Assembly: GCF_003426735.1 (NCBI RefSeq)
Contig: NZ_QVON01000003.1
Location: 434,001 to 498,000, forward strand
DNA from: Arenibacter sp. P308M17
GTDB lineage: Bacteria > Bacteroidota > Bacteroidia > Flavobacteriales > Flavobacteriaceae
Direction: 5' to 3'
Length of the DNA stretch: 64,000 bases
The position numbers and the translations under genes are program-made. A model generated the notes under the pieces. That model made no database searches. It saw nothing but the letters and a program-made list of their open reading frames with translations, and was not told where the DNA came from. Position 1 is the stretch's first letter; each line of letters begins with the position of its first letter. Shown one piece after another: positions 44,080 to 52,196 of the stretch.

Positions 44080-44799
44080 TCAGCTAAAAACTTCATTCAA
44101 CACAGCCAATGACTTCGGCTTTCTAAATCCCTGCAAATGTAATTCAAAATAAAGGACTAGATTTCCCAGCAGTTCCTGACGGTTCTTTTTGTTAAGTTTA
44201 ACAGAATGTATTGCATCAAAATTTATGCCCAAAAGCTTTTTAAAGTGCTTTAAATTCTCCCCTTCCAAGATTGGATTTAAGGAGGGCGATTTTATAAACT
44301 CGCCCTCCACAAGATCAAAGTACAAATAATCCATATTATTGGTGTCCGGGTAAAAACCAAAATACTTGGTCAATGATATTAAAAAATAGAGATGAAAATT
44401 AGCAAATTCATCATGCGAATCCAACCATTGCAAGGCCGCTTCAATAAAATGGAACAGACTTTCATTGGCCTCTTCCTCGTGAATACTGTTGCCCAACATT
44501 TCTGCCAAGAAAAATGTTAGGGCGTTCTTGGCAATATCCGTGTGTAGCGACTCGTAATGATACCCTACCTTGGCTTCGATAATACTTTCCAATGTTCCCT
44601 TGTTCTTATGGGAGACGATCAGGTCCAATTGAAGCAAAGGTTGAAAATATGCTGTTTTTAACTTCCCTTTTTTTGAGGTAAGGACCCCTCTTAACAAATA
44701 GGATTTTATTCCGTCCGAGAAAGTAAATATTCGGACAATTAAACTGGTATCCCCATATTTGATGGACGTTAAAACAATTCCTTTGGTAGCAACCTGCAT
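44080..44799 (-). CDS. recO: DNA repair protein RecO
   Basis: 239 residues from the preferred ATG at 44799 (MQVATKGIVLTSIKYGDTSL); the upstream in-frame ATG at 44829 would add ten poorly conserved residues. The N-terminal OB fold (residues 1-80) and the helical C-terminal domain with FFLAEMLGNSIHEEEAN and FGFYPDTNN match RecO. It acts with RecR to load RecA on SSB-coated DNA. The zinc-binding cysteines of some RecO proteins are missing, as in other Bacteroidota. Confidence 0.92.
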   Translation of the reverse strand: MQVATKGIVLTSIKYGDTSLIVRIFTFSDGIKSYLLRGVLTSKKGKLKTAYFQPLLQLDLIVSHKNKGTLESIIEAKVGYHYESLHTDIAKNALTFFLAEMLGNSIHEEEANESLFHFIEAALQWLDSHDEFANFHLYFLISLTKYFGFYPDTNNMDYLYFDLVEGEFIKSPSLNPILEGENLKHFKKLLGINFDAIHSVKLNKKNRQELLGNLVLYFELHLQGFRKPKSLAVLNEVFS

Positions 44800-44913
44800 A
44801 ACAAATATATCTTGGCACAAAGATAGCACAAAGGGACCCTTAAGGTAATGAAAACCATAAGGGTCTTGGAAACCACTTGGATTTCAATTGCAAATATGTG
44901 GGCCTATTAAACT

Positions 44914-46257
44914 TTAAATCACACCCTGAGCCAACATGGCGTCTGCCACTTTCACGAACCCGGCAATATTTGCCCCCTTAACATAGTTGCAATACCCGTC
45001 TTCTTCCATGCCATATTCTATACAGGAATCATGAATATCCTTCATTATTTTTTGAAGACGTTCATCCACTTCTTCCCGAGTCCAACTAATACGCAATGAA
45101 TTCTGTGACATTTCCAGACCTGAAGTGGCTACCCCACCGGCATTGGATGCCTTTCCAGGGGCAAATAGGATTCTGGCCCCATGGAAGGCATGTATTGCTT
45201 CTGGGGTCGATGGCATATTGGCTCCTTCGGCCACACAGATACATCCGTTTTTTAGCAAGGTCTTGGCATCCATCCCGTCCAACTCATTTTGGGTCGCACA
45301 TGGCAGGGCTATAGCACAAGGTACCTCCCAAGGAGTCTTTCCTTCATGGAATTCTGCGGATGTATATTTTTCCAAATAATCGGATATTCTTCCACGTCTT
45401 TTGTTTTTGATGTCCATAACGAAGGCCAGTTTTTCCCCCTCAATACCATCCCTGTCATAAATATAGCCGCTAGAATCCGAAAGGGTTACCACCTTGCCCC
45501 CCAATTGAACCACTTTTTCAGCGGCGTATTGCGCTACATTGCCCGATCCGGAAATTACCACGGTCTTTCCCTGAACATCATCCCCTTTGGATTGCAACAT
45601 GCTTTGGGCAAAATAAACGGTTCCATATCCTGTAGCCTCCGGCCTTATTTTTGATCCGCCCCAAGAAAGGCCCTTCCCCGTCAATACCCCGGTAAATTCA
45701 TTTCTGATCTTTTTATACATCCCGAACAGATACCCTATTTCCCTTGCCCCAACACCTATATCGCCCGCAGGAACGTCCGTATTGGACCCAATGTGCCTAC
45801 AAAGCTCCGTCATAAACGCGTGGCAAAAACGCATTACCTCATCATCCGATTTTCCTTTTGGATCAAAATCGGACCCACCTTTTCCGCCACCCATAGGTAG
45901 GGTTGTAAGGCTATTTTTGAAAACTTGCTCAAAAGCCAGGAATTTTAGAACACTTGCATTTACGGTAGGGTGAAACCTGAGTCCCCCTTTATAAGGACCA
46001 ATGGCAGAATTCATTTGAATCCTATAGCCTCTGTTTACATGAATTTTACCATTGTCGTCCACCCAGGAAACCCTAAAGGAAATTAACCTTTCCGGCTCCA
46101 CCATTCTTAATAATATACTCTTTCCATTGTAGATTTCATGATTGCTAATGTAGGGAATAACGGTTTCCGCCACTTCCTGCACCGCTTGTATGAATTCCGG
46201 TTCATGGCTATTGCGCCCTTTTACCTCATCCATAAAGGCATTTATCTTGTCTTCCAT
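44914..46257 (-). CDS. gdhA: NADP-type glutamate dehydrogenase
   Basis: 447 residues, the usual length of the hexameric bacterial enzyme that aminates 2-oxoglutarate for ammonium assimilation. Signatures: PYKGGLRFHPTVNASVLKFL, LPMGGGKGGSDFDPKGKSDD (catalytic Lys), DVPAGDIGVGAREIGYLFG and VVISGSGNVAQYAAEKV for the nucleotide. It is preceded by a perfect TAnnTTTG element at 46303-46310. Confidence 0.97.
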   Translation of the reverse strand: MEDKINAFMDEVKGRNSHEPEFIQAVQEVAETVIPYISNHEIYNGKSILLRMVEPERLISFRVSWVDDNGKIHVNRGYRIQMNSAIGPYKGGLRFHPTVNASVLKFLAFEQVFKNSLTTLPMGGGKGGSDFDPKGKSDDEVMRFCHAFMTELCRHIGSNTDVPAGDIGVGAREIGYLFGMYKKIRNEFTGVLTGKGLSWGGSKIRPEATGYGTVYFAQSMLQSKGDDVQGKTVVISGSGNVAQYAAEKVVQLGGKVVTLSDSSGYIYDRDGIEGEKLAFVMDIKNKRRGRISDYLEKYTSAEFHEGKTPWEVPCAIALPCATQNELDGMDAKTLLKNGCICVAEGANMPSTPEAIHAFHGARILFAPGKASNAGGVATSGLEMSQNSLRISWTREEVDERLQKIMKDIHDSCIEYGMEEDGYCNYVKGANIAGFVKVADAMLAQGVI

Positions 46258-46302
46258 AAATCTAATTTATTGCTAATTGTTGATAAATATCGAGTTTAAC
46301 CG

Positions 46303-46310
46303 CAAAATTA
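46303..46310 (-). promoter_or_regulatory. -7 promoter element upstream of gdhA
   Basis: Minus-strand TAATTTTG, an exact TAnnTTTG match, 46 bp upstream of the gdhA start. The matching -33 TTG is weak, and the region is AT-rich. Confidence 0.4.
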
Positions 46311-46360
46311 TATTATTTATATAATTTAAACCTCATTTTTTTAAAAATATGATAAATTAT

Positions 46361-47515
46361 TTATTCTATGGCCTGACGCAGGTCCTCAATTAAATCTTCG
46401 CTGTCCTCTATACCCACGCTAAGTCTGATAAGGGCATCTACCACTCCGCTTTTTTGCCTTTCCTCCTTCGGGATACTGGCATGGGTCATACTGGCCGGAT
46501 GACCTGCCAAACTTTCCACCCCGCCCAGGGATTCTGCAAGGGTAAACAACTTTAAATTTTCAACAATCTTAATGGCATCTTGGTAATTGCCCCCTTTTGG
46601 AACAAAGGAGATCATGCCACCAAAATCCTTCATTTGATCCTTTGCCACCACATGATTGGGATGATCCGGAAATCCTGGCCAAAATACTTTTTCAATTTTC
46701 GGGTGATTGGCCAAATATACTGCCACGGCCCTTCCATTCTCACAGTGTCTCTGCATCCTTACGTGCAAGGTCTTTATTCCCCTAAGTACCAAAAAGCTGT
46801 CCATAGGTCCGCATACGGCACCACTTGCATTTTGAATAAAATACAATTGGTCCGCCAGCTCCTTATCCTTTACTACCAGAGCCCCCAAGACAACATCGCT
46901 ATGCCCGCCCAGGTATTTTGTTGCCGAGTGCATCACAATGTCGGCCCCCAAATCTAAGGGCAGTTGCAGATAAGGGGTAGCAAAAGTGTTGTCCACAGCA
47001 AATAGGATCTTATGTTTTCTCGCCAATTGGGAAACCAACTTAATATCAATAATATTCATCATTGGATTGGTAGGGGTCTCTACCCAGATAAGCTTGGTAT
47101 TTGCACTAATGTGTTTCGCTATTTCCAAGGTATTCTGCATACTTACAAAATGGAATACGATACCGAACCTTTCAAAGATTTTTTTGAAAATCCGATAACT
47201 GCCCCCATACAGATCACTGGTAGTAATGACCTCGTCCCCGGGGCCCAACAATTTAATAACCGCATCAATAGCCGCCAATCCACTGCCAAAGGCCAAGCCG
47301 TAATTCCCGTTTTCAATACTAGCCAAGGAATTCTCAAGTGCCGTCCTTGTAGGATTTGCACTTCTGGAGTATTCGTATCCCCTATGTCCGCCCGGGGTAT
47401 TTTGGGCATAGGTTGAGGTCTGGTAGATGGGGGGCATAACTGCCCCATAAGCCATGTCGGGAGCCTGCCCCCCATGTATGGTCCTGCTATTGAATTTTAA
47501 TCGTATCTTGCCCAT
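46361..47515 (-). CDS. Trans-sulfuration PLP enzyme (cystathionine gamma-synthase / beta-lyase type)
   Basis: 384 residues from the preferred ATG at 47515 (MGKIRLKFNSRTIHGGQ); the upstream start at 47563 would add 16 residues without family likeness. PLP-lysine motif MHSATKYLGGHSDVVLGALV and the substrate block PIYQTSTYAQ...YEYSRSANPTR are typical. WVETPTNPMMNIIDI and SLGGVESLAGHPASMTH complete the family. It makes or cleaves cystathionine in methionine and cysteine metabolism; synthase versus lyase cannot be decided by eye. Confidence 0.92.
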   Translation of the reverse strand: MGKIRLKFNSRTIHGGQAPDMAYGAVMPPIYQTSTYAQNTPGGHRGYEYSRSANPTRTALENSLASIENGNYGLAFGSGLAAIDAVIKLLGPGDEVITTSDLYGGSYRIFKKIFERFGIVFHFVSMQNTLEIAKHISANTKLIWVETPTNPMMNIIDIKLVSQLARKHKILFAVDNTFATPYLQLPLDLGADIVMHSATKYLGGHSDVVLGALVVKDKELADQLYFIQNASGAVCGPMDSFLVLRGIKTLHVRMQRHCENGRAVAVYLANHPKIEKVFWPGFPDHPNHVVAKDQMKDFGGMISFVPKGGNYQDAIKIVENLKLFTLAESLGGVESLAGHPASMTHASIPKEERQKSGVVDALIRLSVGIEDSEDLIEDLRQAIE

Positions 47516-47603
47516 ATCTAAATTGCTATATACAAAGGTACCTTTATCTTTTTGGGAACACAATGATATTGTAGCTTTGTAACTTTCAAAAACAATCGCT
47601 TTA

Positions 47604-48350
47604 ATGAAAATTAGGTTTCCCTATTTGTTGATCGTTTTATTATTATTATGGAATTGTGAAAAAGATCACCGGCTCACTTTTGAACCCCTTGATTTTAAAA
47701 CGGAAAATTGTAATAATTGTCCGAAGGTAACCATCCACATTCCTAAAGCCATGGATGAAAGCCCAATAAGCGGCATCATAAACAATTCGGTGAAAGAAGA
47801 GATCATTTCCCTGCTTATATATGATGATAGAATAGAAGCTGCCACTATAGAAGAAGCTATACAATCCTTTAAGAACGGATATTTGGAATTAAAAAAAATG
47901 TATCCCGATGAACCAGTGGGCTGGGAAGCCGATATAGAAGGAAAGGTGACCTATGAGGATAAAAACCTACTGACCATCCAGGTCAATTCCTATTCCTTTA
48001 CAGGTGGGGCCCACGGTTTTTCATCTACCCGATTTTTAAATTTTGATAAGGCAAAAGGATTGGAAATGGAAAACATGGAAATTTTTAAGGATCCTATGGA
48101 ATTTCAAAAATTTGCCGAGGGCAAATTTAGGGACCAAGAAAAAATTCCGGCTACCGGCTCAATAAATGCCACAGGGTTTATGTTCGAGGACGACGAATTT
48201 TACCTTCCGGAAAATATTGGATTTACCCAAGAAGGCCTACAGTTGTTATACGAACAATATGAAGTGGCCTCCTATGCGGAGGGCCCCATTATTTTAATCT
48301 TGACATATAAGGAATTGGAGCCCTACCTAAAATTTAAGAGAGAATCATAA
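47604..48350 (+). CDS. DUF3298/DUF4163 lipoprotein
   Basis: 248 residues with a lipobox ending at C18 (LLLLWNC). The N-terminal half is a DUF4163-like domain and the C-terminal half has FTGGAHGFSSTRFLNFD, diagnostic of the DUF3298 type (RsiV-like periplasmic domain). Function unknown. It is divergent from the PLP enzyme and convergent with the DinB gene, 8 bp away. Confidence 0.82.
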   Translation: MKIRFPYLLIVLLLLWNCEKDHRLTFEPLDFKTENCNNCPKVTIHIPKAMDESPISGIINNSVKEEIISLLIYDDRIEAATIEEAIQSFKNGYLELKKMYPDEPVGWEADIEGKVTYEDKNLLTIQVNSYSFTGGAHGFSSTRFLNFDKAKGLEMENMEIFKDPMEFQKFAEGKFRDQEKIPATGSINATGFMFEDDEFYLPENIGFTQEGLQLLYEQYEVASYAEGPIILILTYKELEPYLKFKRES

Positions 48351-48358
48351 AGCTGCCC

Positions 48359-48826
48359 CTAGGATACCACTTTGAGCAAGGATAAAATGGCTCCAAGATG
48401 AAGGCCTTCGTGATATAGGTTGAAAATAATGGCATCCTCCACCGAGCTCAAAGTAACATTGGCACTTGTAGTGTATTCGGTATATCCGTTAAATAATCCT
48501 TTCCTATAGTCCTCTTGCATCCTTTCAACTGTGGGCAATAGTAAATTCGCCACTTGTTCCATCTCCTCCTCCGTAGCGGTACCATCCGGTATGCTTCCCT
48601 TTTTAAACTTTTCCACCAAAGCCCCGTTCACCTGCATGGGCTGTCCCCCAAGCTTGTAAACCAATAGTTGTTGTGTTACGACAACATGGGCAATATTCCA
48701 CCAAATATTGTTGCGGAAGCCTTGTGGAATTTGTAGTAGAACCTCCTTTGGAGTCTCCTTTAAAAATTTATATAACCTTTTTCTGTTTTGAAGCGTTACG
48801 TTGAATGCGTTTTCCAAGGTTGCCAT
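48359..48826 (-). CDS. DinB-family putative metal-dependent hydrolase
   Basis: 155 residues from the preferred ATG at 48826 (MATLENAFNV); the upstream ATG at 48877 would overlap an AT-rich leader. The four-helix bundle has three metal-ligand histidines, one in WWNIAHVVVTQ and two in YHEGLHLGAIL, consistent with the DinB/YfiT superfamily. Family members include thiol transferases and hydrolases; the substrate is not known. Confidence 0.85.
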   Translation of the reverse strand: MATLENAFNVTLQNRKRLYKFLKETPKEVLLQIPQGFRNNIWWNIAHVVVTQQLLVYKLGGQPMQVNGALVEKFKKGSIPDGTATEEEMEQVANLLLPTVERMQEDYRKGLFNGYTEYTTSANVTLSSVEDAIIFNLYHEGLHLGAILSLLKVVS

Positions 48827-48941
48827 TTTTTCAATTATTATTTGTTTACAATTAGAGCCAAAAATAGTACAATTCAATGTAATTGGGTTTCTTTGCAGGG
48901 CGAAACTATAAGGAGGAACCGATATACAAAATGAAACCAGA

Positions 48942-49295
48942 ATGAAAAAGATATTTCACCTGAGTACCTGTGATACCTGCCAAAAGATTTTGAAAGAGTT
49001 GGAGCCACCCGGTAATTTTATCCTTCAGGACATTAAAACAGAAGCCATTACCCCGGAACAATTGGAAAATATGGCGAATTTGTCCGCGAGTTATGGAAGT
49101 TTGTTCAGCAAGCGTGCGCGACTCTATAAAGAGCGAAATTTGAAGGAACAAAAACTAACGGAAGCAGACTACAAGGCCCTGATCCTTGAACACTATACCT
49201 TTTTAAAACGCCCGGTCATTGTTATGGACAACGATATTTTTGTAGGGAATAGCAAGGCCGTGGTAGCTGCTGCCAAAGCAAAAATAAATTCGTGA
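48942..49295 (+). CDS. ArsC/Spx-type thioredoxin-fold protein
   Basis: 117 residues of the ArsC-like thioredoxin-fold superfamily (ArsC, Spx, YffB). The redox motif is CDTCQ (C10 and C13), followed by NFILQDIKTEAITPEQL. Downstream helices fit, with the TFLKRPVIVMDND block near the cis-Pro site. Whether it reduces arsenate or acts in thiol stress cannot be told. It overlaps the EamA gene by four bases (GTGA) and is preceded by a tiny upstream frame of four codons whose stop overlaps its start codon. Confidence 0.88.
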   Translation: MKKIFHLSTCDTCQKILKELEPPGNFILQDIKTEAITPEQLENMANLSASYGSLFSKRARLYKERNLKEQKLTEADYKALILEHYTFLKRPVIVMDNDIFVGNSKAVVAAAKAKINS

Positions 49296-50194
49296 ACAAA
49301 CGAACCCTAGCTATACTGGCCGCCTTGGGCGCCACTACTATTTACGGTTTAAACCACACTATTGCCAAGGGGGTGATGCCTACCTACGTAAAACCATTTG
49401 GATTTATTTTCCTTAGGCTTTTAGGGGCGACCCTTCTTTTCTGGGGCATTTCCTTTTTTGGTCCAAAAGAAAAACTGGAACGGCTGGATTGGGGAAGATT
49501 ATTGGTTTGTGCCTTCTTTGGAATGGGCATCAATATGTTATCCTTCTTTAAGGGACTGGACCTTTCAACCCCGATCAATAGTGCGGTACTCATCACCATT
49601 ACCCCCATTCTTGTTGTAATATTATCTGCCCTTTTTATCAAAGAGAATATTAGCCTGCAGCGGGGCATAGGTGTTTTTATGGGCCTGATAGGGGCACTCA
49701 CATTAATTTTGTTCGGTGCCGAAATTAGACAGGATGCCAGCAACATTCCCTTGGGAAACCTGCTGTTTATAGTTAATGCCACTTCGTATGGGCTGTACCT
49801 TATATTGGTAAAAAAACTCCTCGAAAAGTACCACCCTTTCACCCTTATGAAATGGATGTTCTTGATAGGGCTTATAATAACCCTTCCCATAACCTATTCC
49901 CAATTTACAGAAATTCAATGGGGGCAGCTTCCTGTGGAGGCTCTTGGAGCCATCGCTTTTGTAATTATTGGGACAACCTTTTTAACCTATTTGTTCAATG
50001 TTTTTGCCCTGACCCAATTAAAGGCTTCTACGGTAGGGGTTTTTATGTACTTACAACCTTTGATAGGAATCATCTTTGCAATAATTACAGTAAAGGACCA
50101 TCTTACTTTAATAAAATTTACTGCAATAATTTTGGTGTTGATAGGCGTGTACCTGGTTAGTAAACTACCTCGGGGCAAGCCCTCCAGGCATTAA
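49292..50194 (+). CDS. EamA-family drug/metabolite transporter
   Basis: 300 residues with ten predicted membrane helices in two EamA repeats (residues about 10-150 and 160-290). GATTIYGLNHTIAKG and the helix-end PILVVILSALFIKENISLQR in the first half, and MYLQPLIGIIFAIITVKD in the second, are typical. It exports small metabolites or amino acids; the cargo is unknown. The start is GTG, sharing bases with the ArsC-like stop, so translation is coupled. Confidence 0.9.
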   Translation: MNKRTLAILAALGATTIYGLNHTIAKGVMPTYVKPFGFIFLRLLGATLLFWGISFFGPKEKLERLDWGRLLVCAFFGMGINMLSFFKGLDLSTPINSAVLITITPILVVILSALFIKENISLQRGIGVFMGLIGALTLILFGAEIRQDASNIPLGNLLFIVNATSYGLYLILVKKLLEKYHPFTLMKWMFLIGLIITLPITYSQFTEIQWGQLPVEALGAIAFVIIGTTFLTYLFNVFALTQLKASTVGVFMYLQPLIGIIFAIITVKDHLTLIKFTAIILVLIGVYLVSKLPRGKPSRH

Positions 50195-50211
50195 AAGAAA
50201 CTTTATTTTTA

Positions 50212-50310
50212 GATTTCGACGCCCGCCTGGACAGATACGGGCAGGCAAGCGTCGGAACACCTGCCTGCGGCAGGCCCGTCCGACTGGCACGGGCGGACAG
50301 GTTTAAATCT
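50212..50310. repeat. GC-rich palindromic repeat cluster after the EamA gene
   Basis: A GC-rich block in AT-rich DNA. It has CGACGC (50218-50223) with GCGTCG (50250-50255), a CCTGCCTGC/GGCAGG hairpin, and GCCCGT with ACGGGC (around 50275-50294). The segment ACGGGCGGACAGG (50289-50301) is the exact reverse complement of 59163-59175 near the gpsA gene. Confidence 0.65.
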
Positions 50311-50329
50311 CGATTATCGAGTAAACAAG

Positions 50330-50806
50330 TTAGGCCAAGTCCTTAGGCCCCACCGCAAACTTACGGGTATCCTCTTTGGTCAGCACTTTAAACCCTTCTG
50401 CCTTTGGAACCTTGTTAAAGGCCGATAGGAACTCGGTCCCCAGACCTATTAAACTCCTTGCTCTTAAATCTATCCATGCCCCCATGATTTGGCAGTGGGC
50501 AAAATTCTTGCCATTTCCATCATAAAAATTATGATGGAACTCAAAGAACATTCCGTCCTCACTTAGTCCCACCAGTTCCAAAGAGACCCTTACCGGTTTT
50601 CCTAAAAATGCCTCCTTAAAATAATAAATATGTTCATGGAATACCACCGGCCCCATATTGTTCCGGGACATCGTCTTTTGGTCAAATCCCAGTTCCAACA
50701 AAAAAGACATCCTGGTATGGCTCATAAAATTTAAATAGGCGGAATTGGCCATATGGCGATTGGCGTCCACATCGCTCCACCGAATTTCGAATTCTTTTAA
50801 ATACAT
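50330..50806 (-). CDS. Acyl-CoA thioesterase, hot-dog fold
   Basis: 158 residues. The 4HBT motif EIRWSDVDANRHMANSAYLN near the N-terminus includes the catalytic Asp region of the FcbC/YbgC type. Downstream blocks HEHIYYFKEAFLGKPVRVSL and CQIMGAWIDLRARSL are in line. It hydrolyses acyl-CoA thioesters; chain length is unknown. It is divergent from the nitronate monooxygenase, and their shared upstream region has the 46-bp palindrome. Confidence 0.88.
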   Translation of the reverse strand: MYLKEFEIRWSDVDANRHMANSAYLNFMSHTRMSFLLELGFDQKTMSRNNMGPVVFHEHIYYFKEAFLGKPVRVSLELVGLSEDGMFFEFHHNFYDGNGKNFAHCQIMGAWIDLRARSLIGLGTEFLSAFNKVPKAEGFKVLTKEDTRKFAVGPKDLA

Positions 50807-50816
50807 TCTTTTTATT

Positions 50817-50862
50817 TAGTACATTTGAATTATTATGCATGCATAATAATTCAAATGTACTA
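50817..50862. promoter_or_regulatory. 46-bp perfect palindrome with two outward TACATTTG elements
   Basis: Perfect 23-bp arms, centred between 50839 and 50840 (TTATTATGCA | TGCATAATAA in the middle). TACATTTG, an exact TAnnTTTG match, occurs on the plus strand at 50820-50827 and, by symmetry, on the minus strand at 50859-50852. It sits 10 bp upstream of the thioesterase start and 66 bp upstream of the nitronate monooxygenase start. It could be an operator covering both promoters, or a symmetrical pair of promoters. Confidence 0.7.
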
Positions 50863-50928
50863 TTTTTTATAAAAATTTGAATATTTTAGTTATCCAAGTT
50901 TTTCAAATGCTTTAAATCCATCATCAAT

Positions 50929-51903
50929 ATGAGCAAAAAATCCGTTTTTATAAAAGAGCTGGCATTACCTGTGGTAGCTGCACCCATGTTTCTTATTTCT
51001 GGGCCCGAATTGGTCATCGAATGTTGTAAAAATGGAATAGTTGGCACTTTTCCCGCCCTAAATCAGCGTACTACGGAAGGTTTTGAGGATTGGTTGGTAG
51101 AAATTAAAACCGAACTAAAGAAATTTGAGGAAGAAACAGGAAAGAAGGCCGCTCCATATGGGGTAAATTTAATTGTGCACCCTACCAATCCCAGATTGGA
51201 AGCCGATTTAAAAGTTTGTATTAAGCATAAAGTGCCTTTAATAATTACCTCCTTGGGTGCTGTGGCACAGCTAGTCGACGCCATACATAGTTACGGCGGA
51301 CTTGTCTTTCACGATATCATTAAAAAAAGACATGCGGAAAAAGCTGCCGAGGCCGGAGTGGACGGATTAATTTTGGTCGCCGCCGGAGCCGGGGGACACG
51401 CCGGTACAATAAACCCCATGTCCTTGGTTGCGGAAATAAAAAAATTCTACGATAAAACCATTTTACTCTCCGGCTGTATCAGTACCGGTAGGGATATTGC
51501 CTCGGCCATACAAATGGGGGCGGACCTGGCCTATATGGGCACGCGATTTATAAATACCCAAGAAAGTAGAGCCTCGGAAGAATATAGGCAAATGATCATA
51601 AAGGCCGGGGCCAGCGATGTGGTCTACACTGCGGCAATATCGGGCGTACATGCCAATTTCTTGGGAGCCAGCCTCAAGGCGGCCGGGATTTCGGAAGAAG
51701 ATTTAAAAAAAGACAGAAAGATAGATTTTGGGAAAGAGCTGAATACGGAGGCCAAGGCTTGGAAGACCATTTGGTCTGCCGGACAGGGAGTTACAGCTAT
51801 AGACAATGTAGAATCTGTTTCAGAATTGGTGGCAAACCTAAAATCAGAATTTAAATCGGCCATTGAAGATCAGATCAAGATTTTGGATATTTATCCTAAA
51901 TAG
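50929..51903 (+). CDS. NAD(P)H-dependent flavin oxidoreductase / nitronate monooxygenase
   Basis: 324 residues of the NMO/2-nitropropane dioxygenase family. The FMN-binding TIM barrel is clear: VVAAPMFLISGPELVIECCK, GAGGHAGTINPMSL (phosphate site) and GADLAYMGTRFINTQES. The central GVNLIVHPTNPRLEADL is present. The enzyme oxidises alkyl nitronates or related toxic nitro compounds; some relatives are enoyl reductases. It is divergent from the thioesterase. Confidence 0.9.
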   Translation: MSKKSVFIKELALPVVAAPMFLISGPELVIECCKNGIVGTFPALNQRTTEGFEDWLVEIKTELKKFEEETGKKAAPYGVNLIVHPTNPRLEADLKVCIKHKVPLIITSLGAVAQLVDAIHSYGGLVFHDIIKKRHAEKAAEAGVDGLILVAAGAGGHAGTINPMSLVAEIKKFYDKTILLSGCISTGRDIASAIQMGADLAYMGTRFINTQESRASEEYRQMIIKAGASDVVYTAAISGVHANFLGASLKAAGISEEDLKKDRKIDFGKELNTEAKAWKTIWSAGQGVTAIDNVESVSELVANLKSEFKSAIEDQIKILDIYPK

Positions 51904-52196
51904 GACCTATCCCCTTAAAGAGGTTTTAAAGACTCGGATCAATTATGTGCAACTTCTAAATCGCCCGAAAACAGTGCTCATTTCGAAGTGACTGTTTTAT
52001 CCGGTCGAGTGCATCCACATGGATATAGGTAGAGATCTTTTACAGAAGTGGTCAGGTTCAAGGTTCAAAGTATTGATTCAAAGTTTAAAATTTCAGGTTC
52101 AAAAACTCAATTGTCCGGTCGAGCGGAGTCGAGACCTGTTACGGAAGCAGGCAGTTGGCAGGGATAAAGTTGAATGTTCATTCTCAATTCTAGTAT
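51904..52196. other. 293-bp intergenic region with repeated fragments
   Basis: Contains a GGTTCAAAGTT-type simple repeat and a 26-bp segment at 52112-52137 (starting TGTCCGGTCGAG and ending AGTCGAGACCT) that recurs with two mismatches at 58603-58628. A short piece CAGTTGGCAG also recurs there. No gene. Confidence 0.6.
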
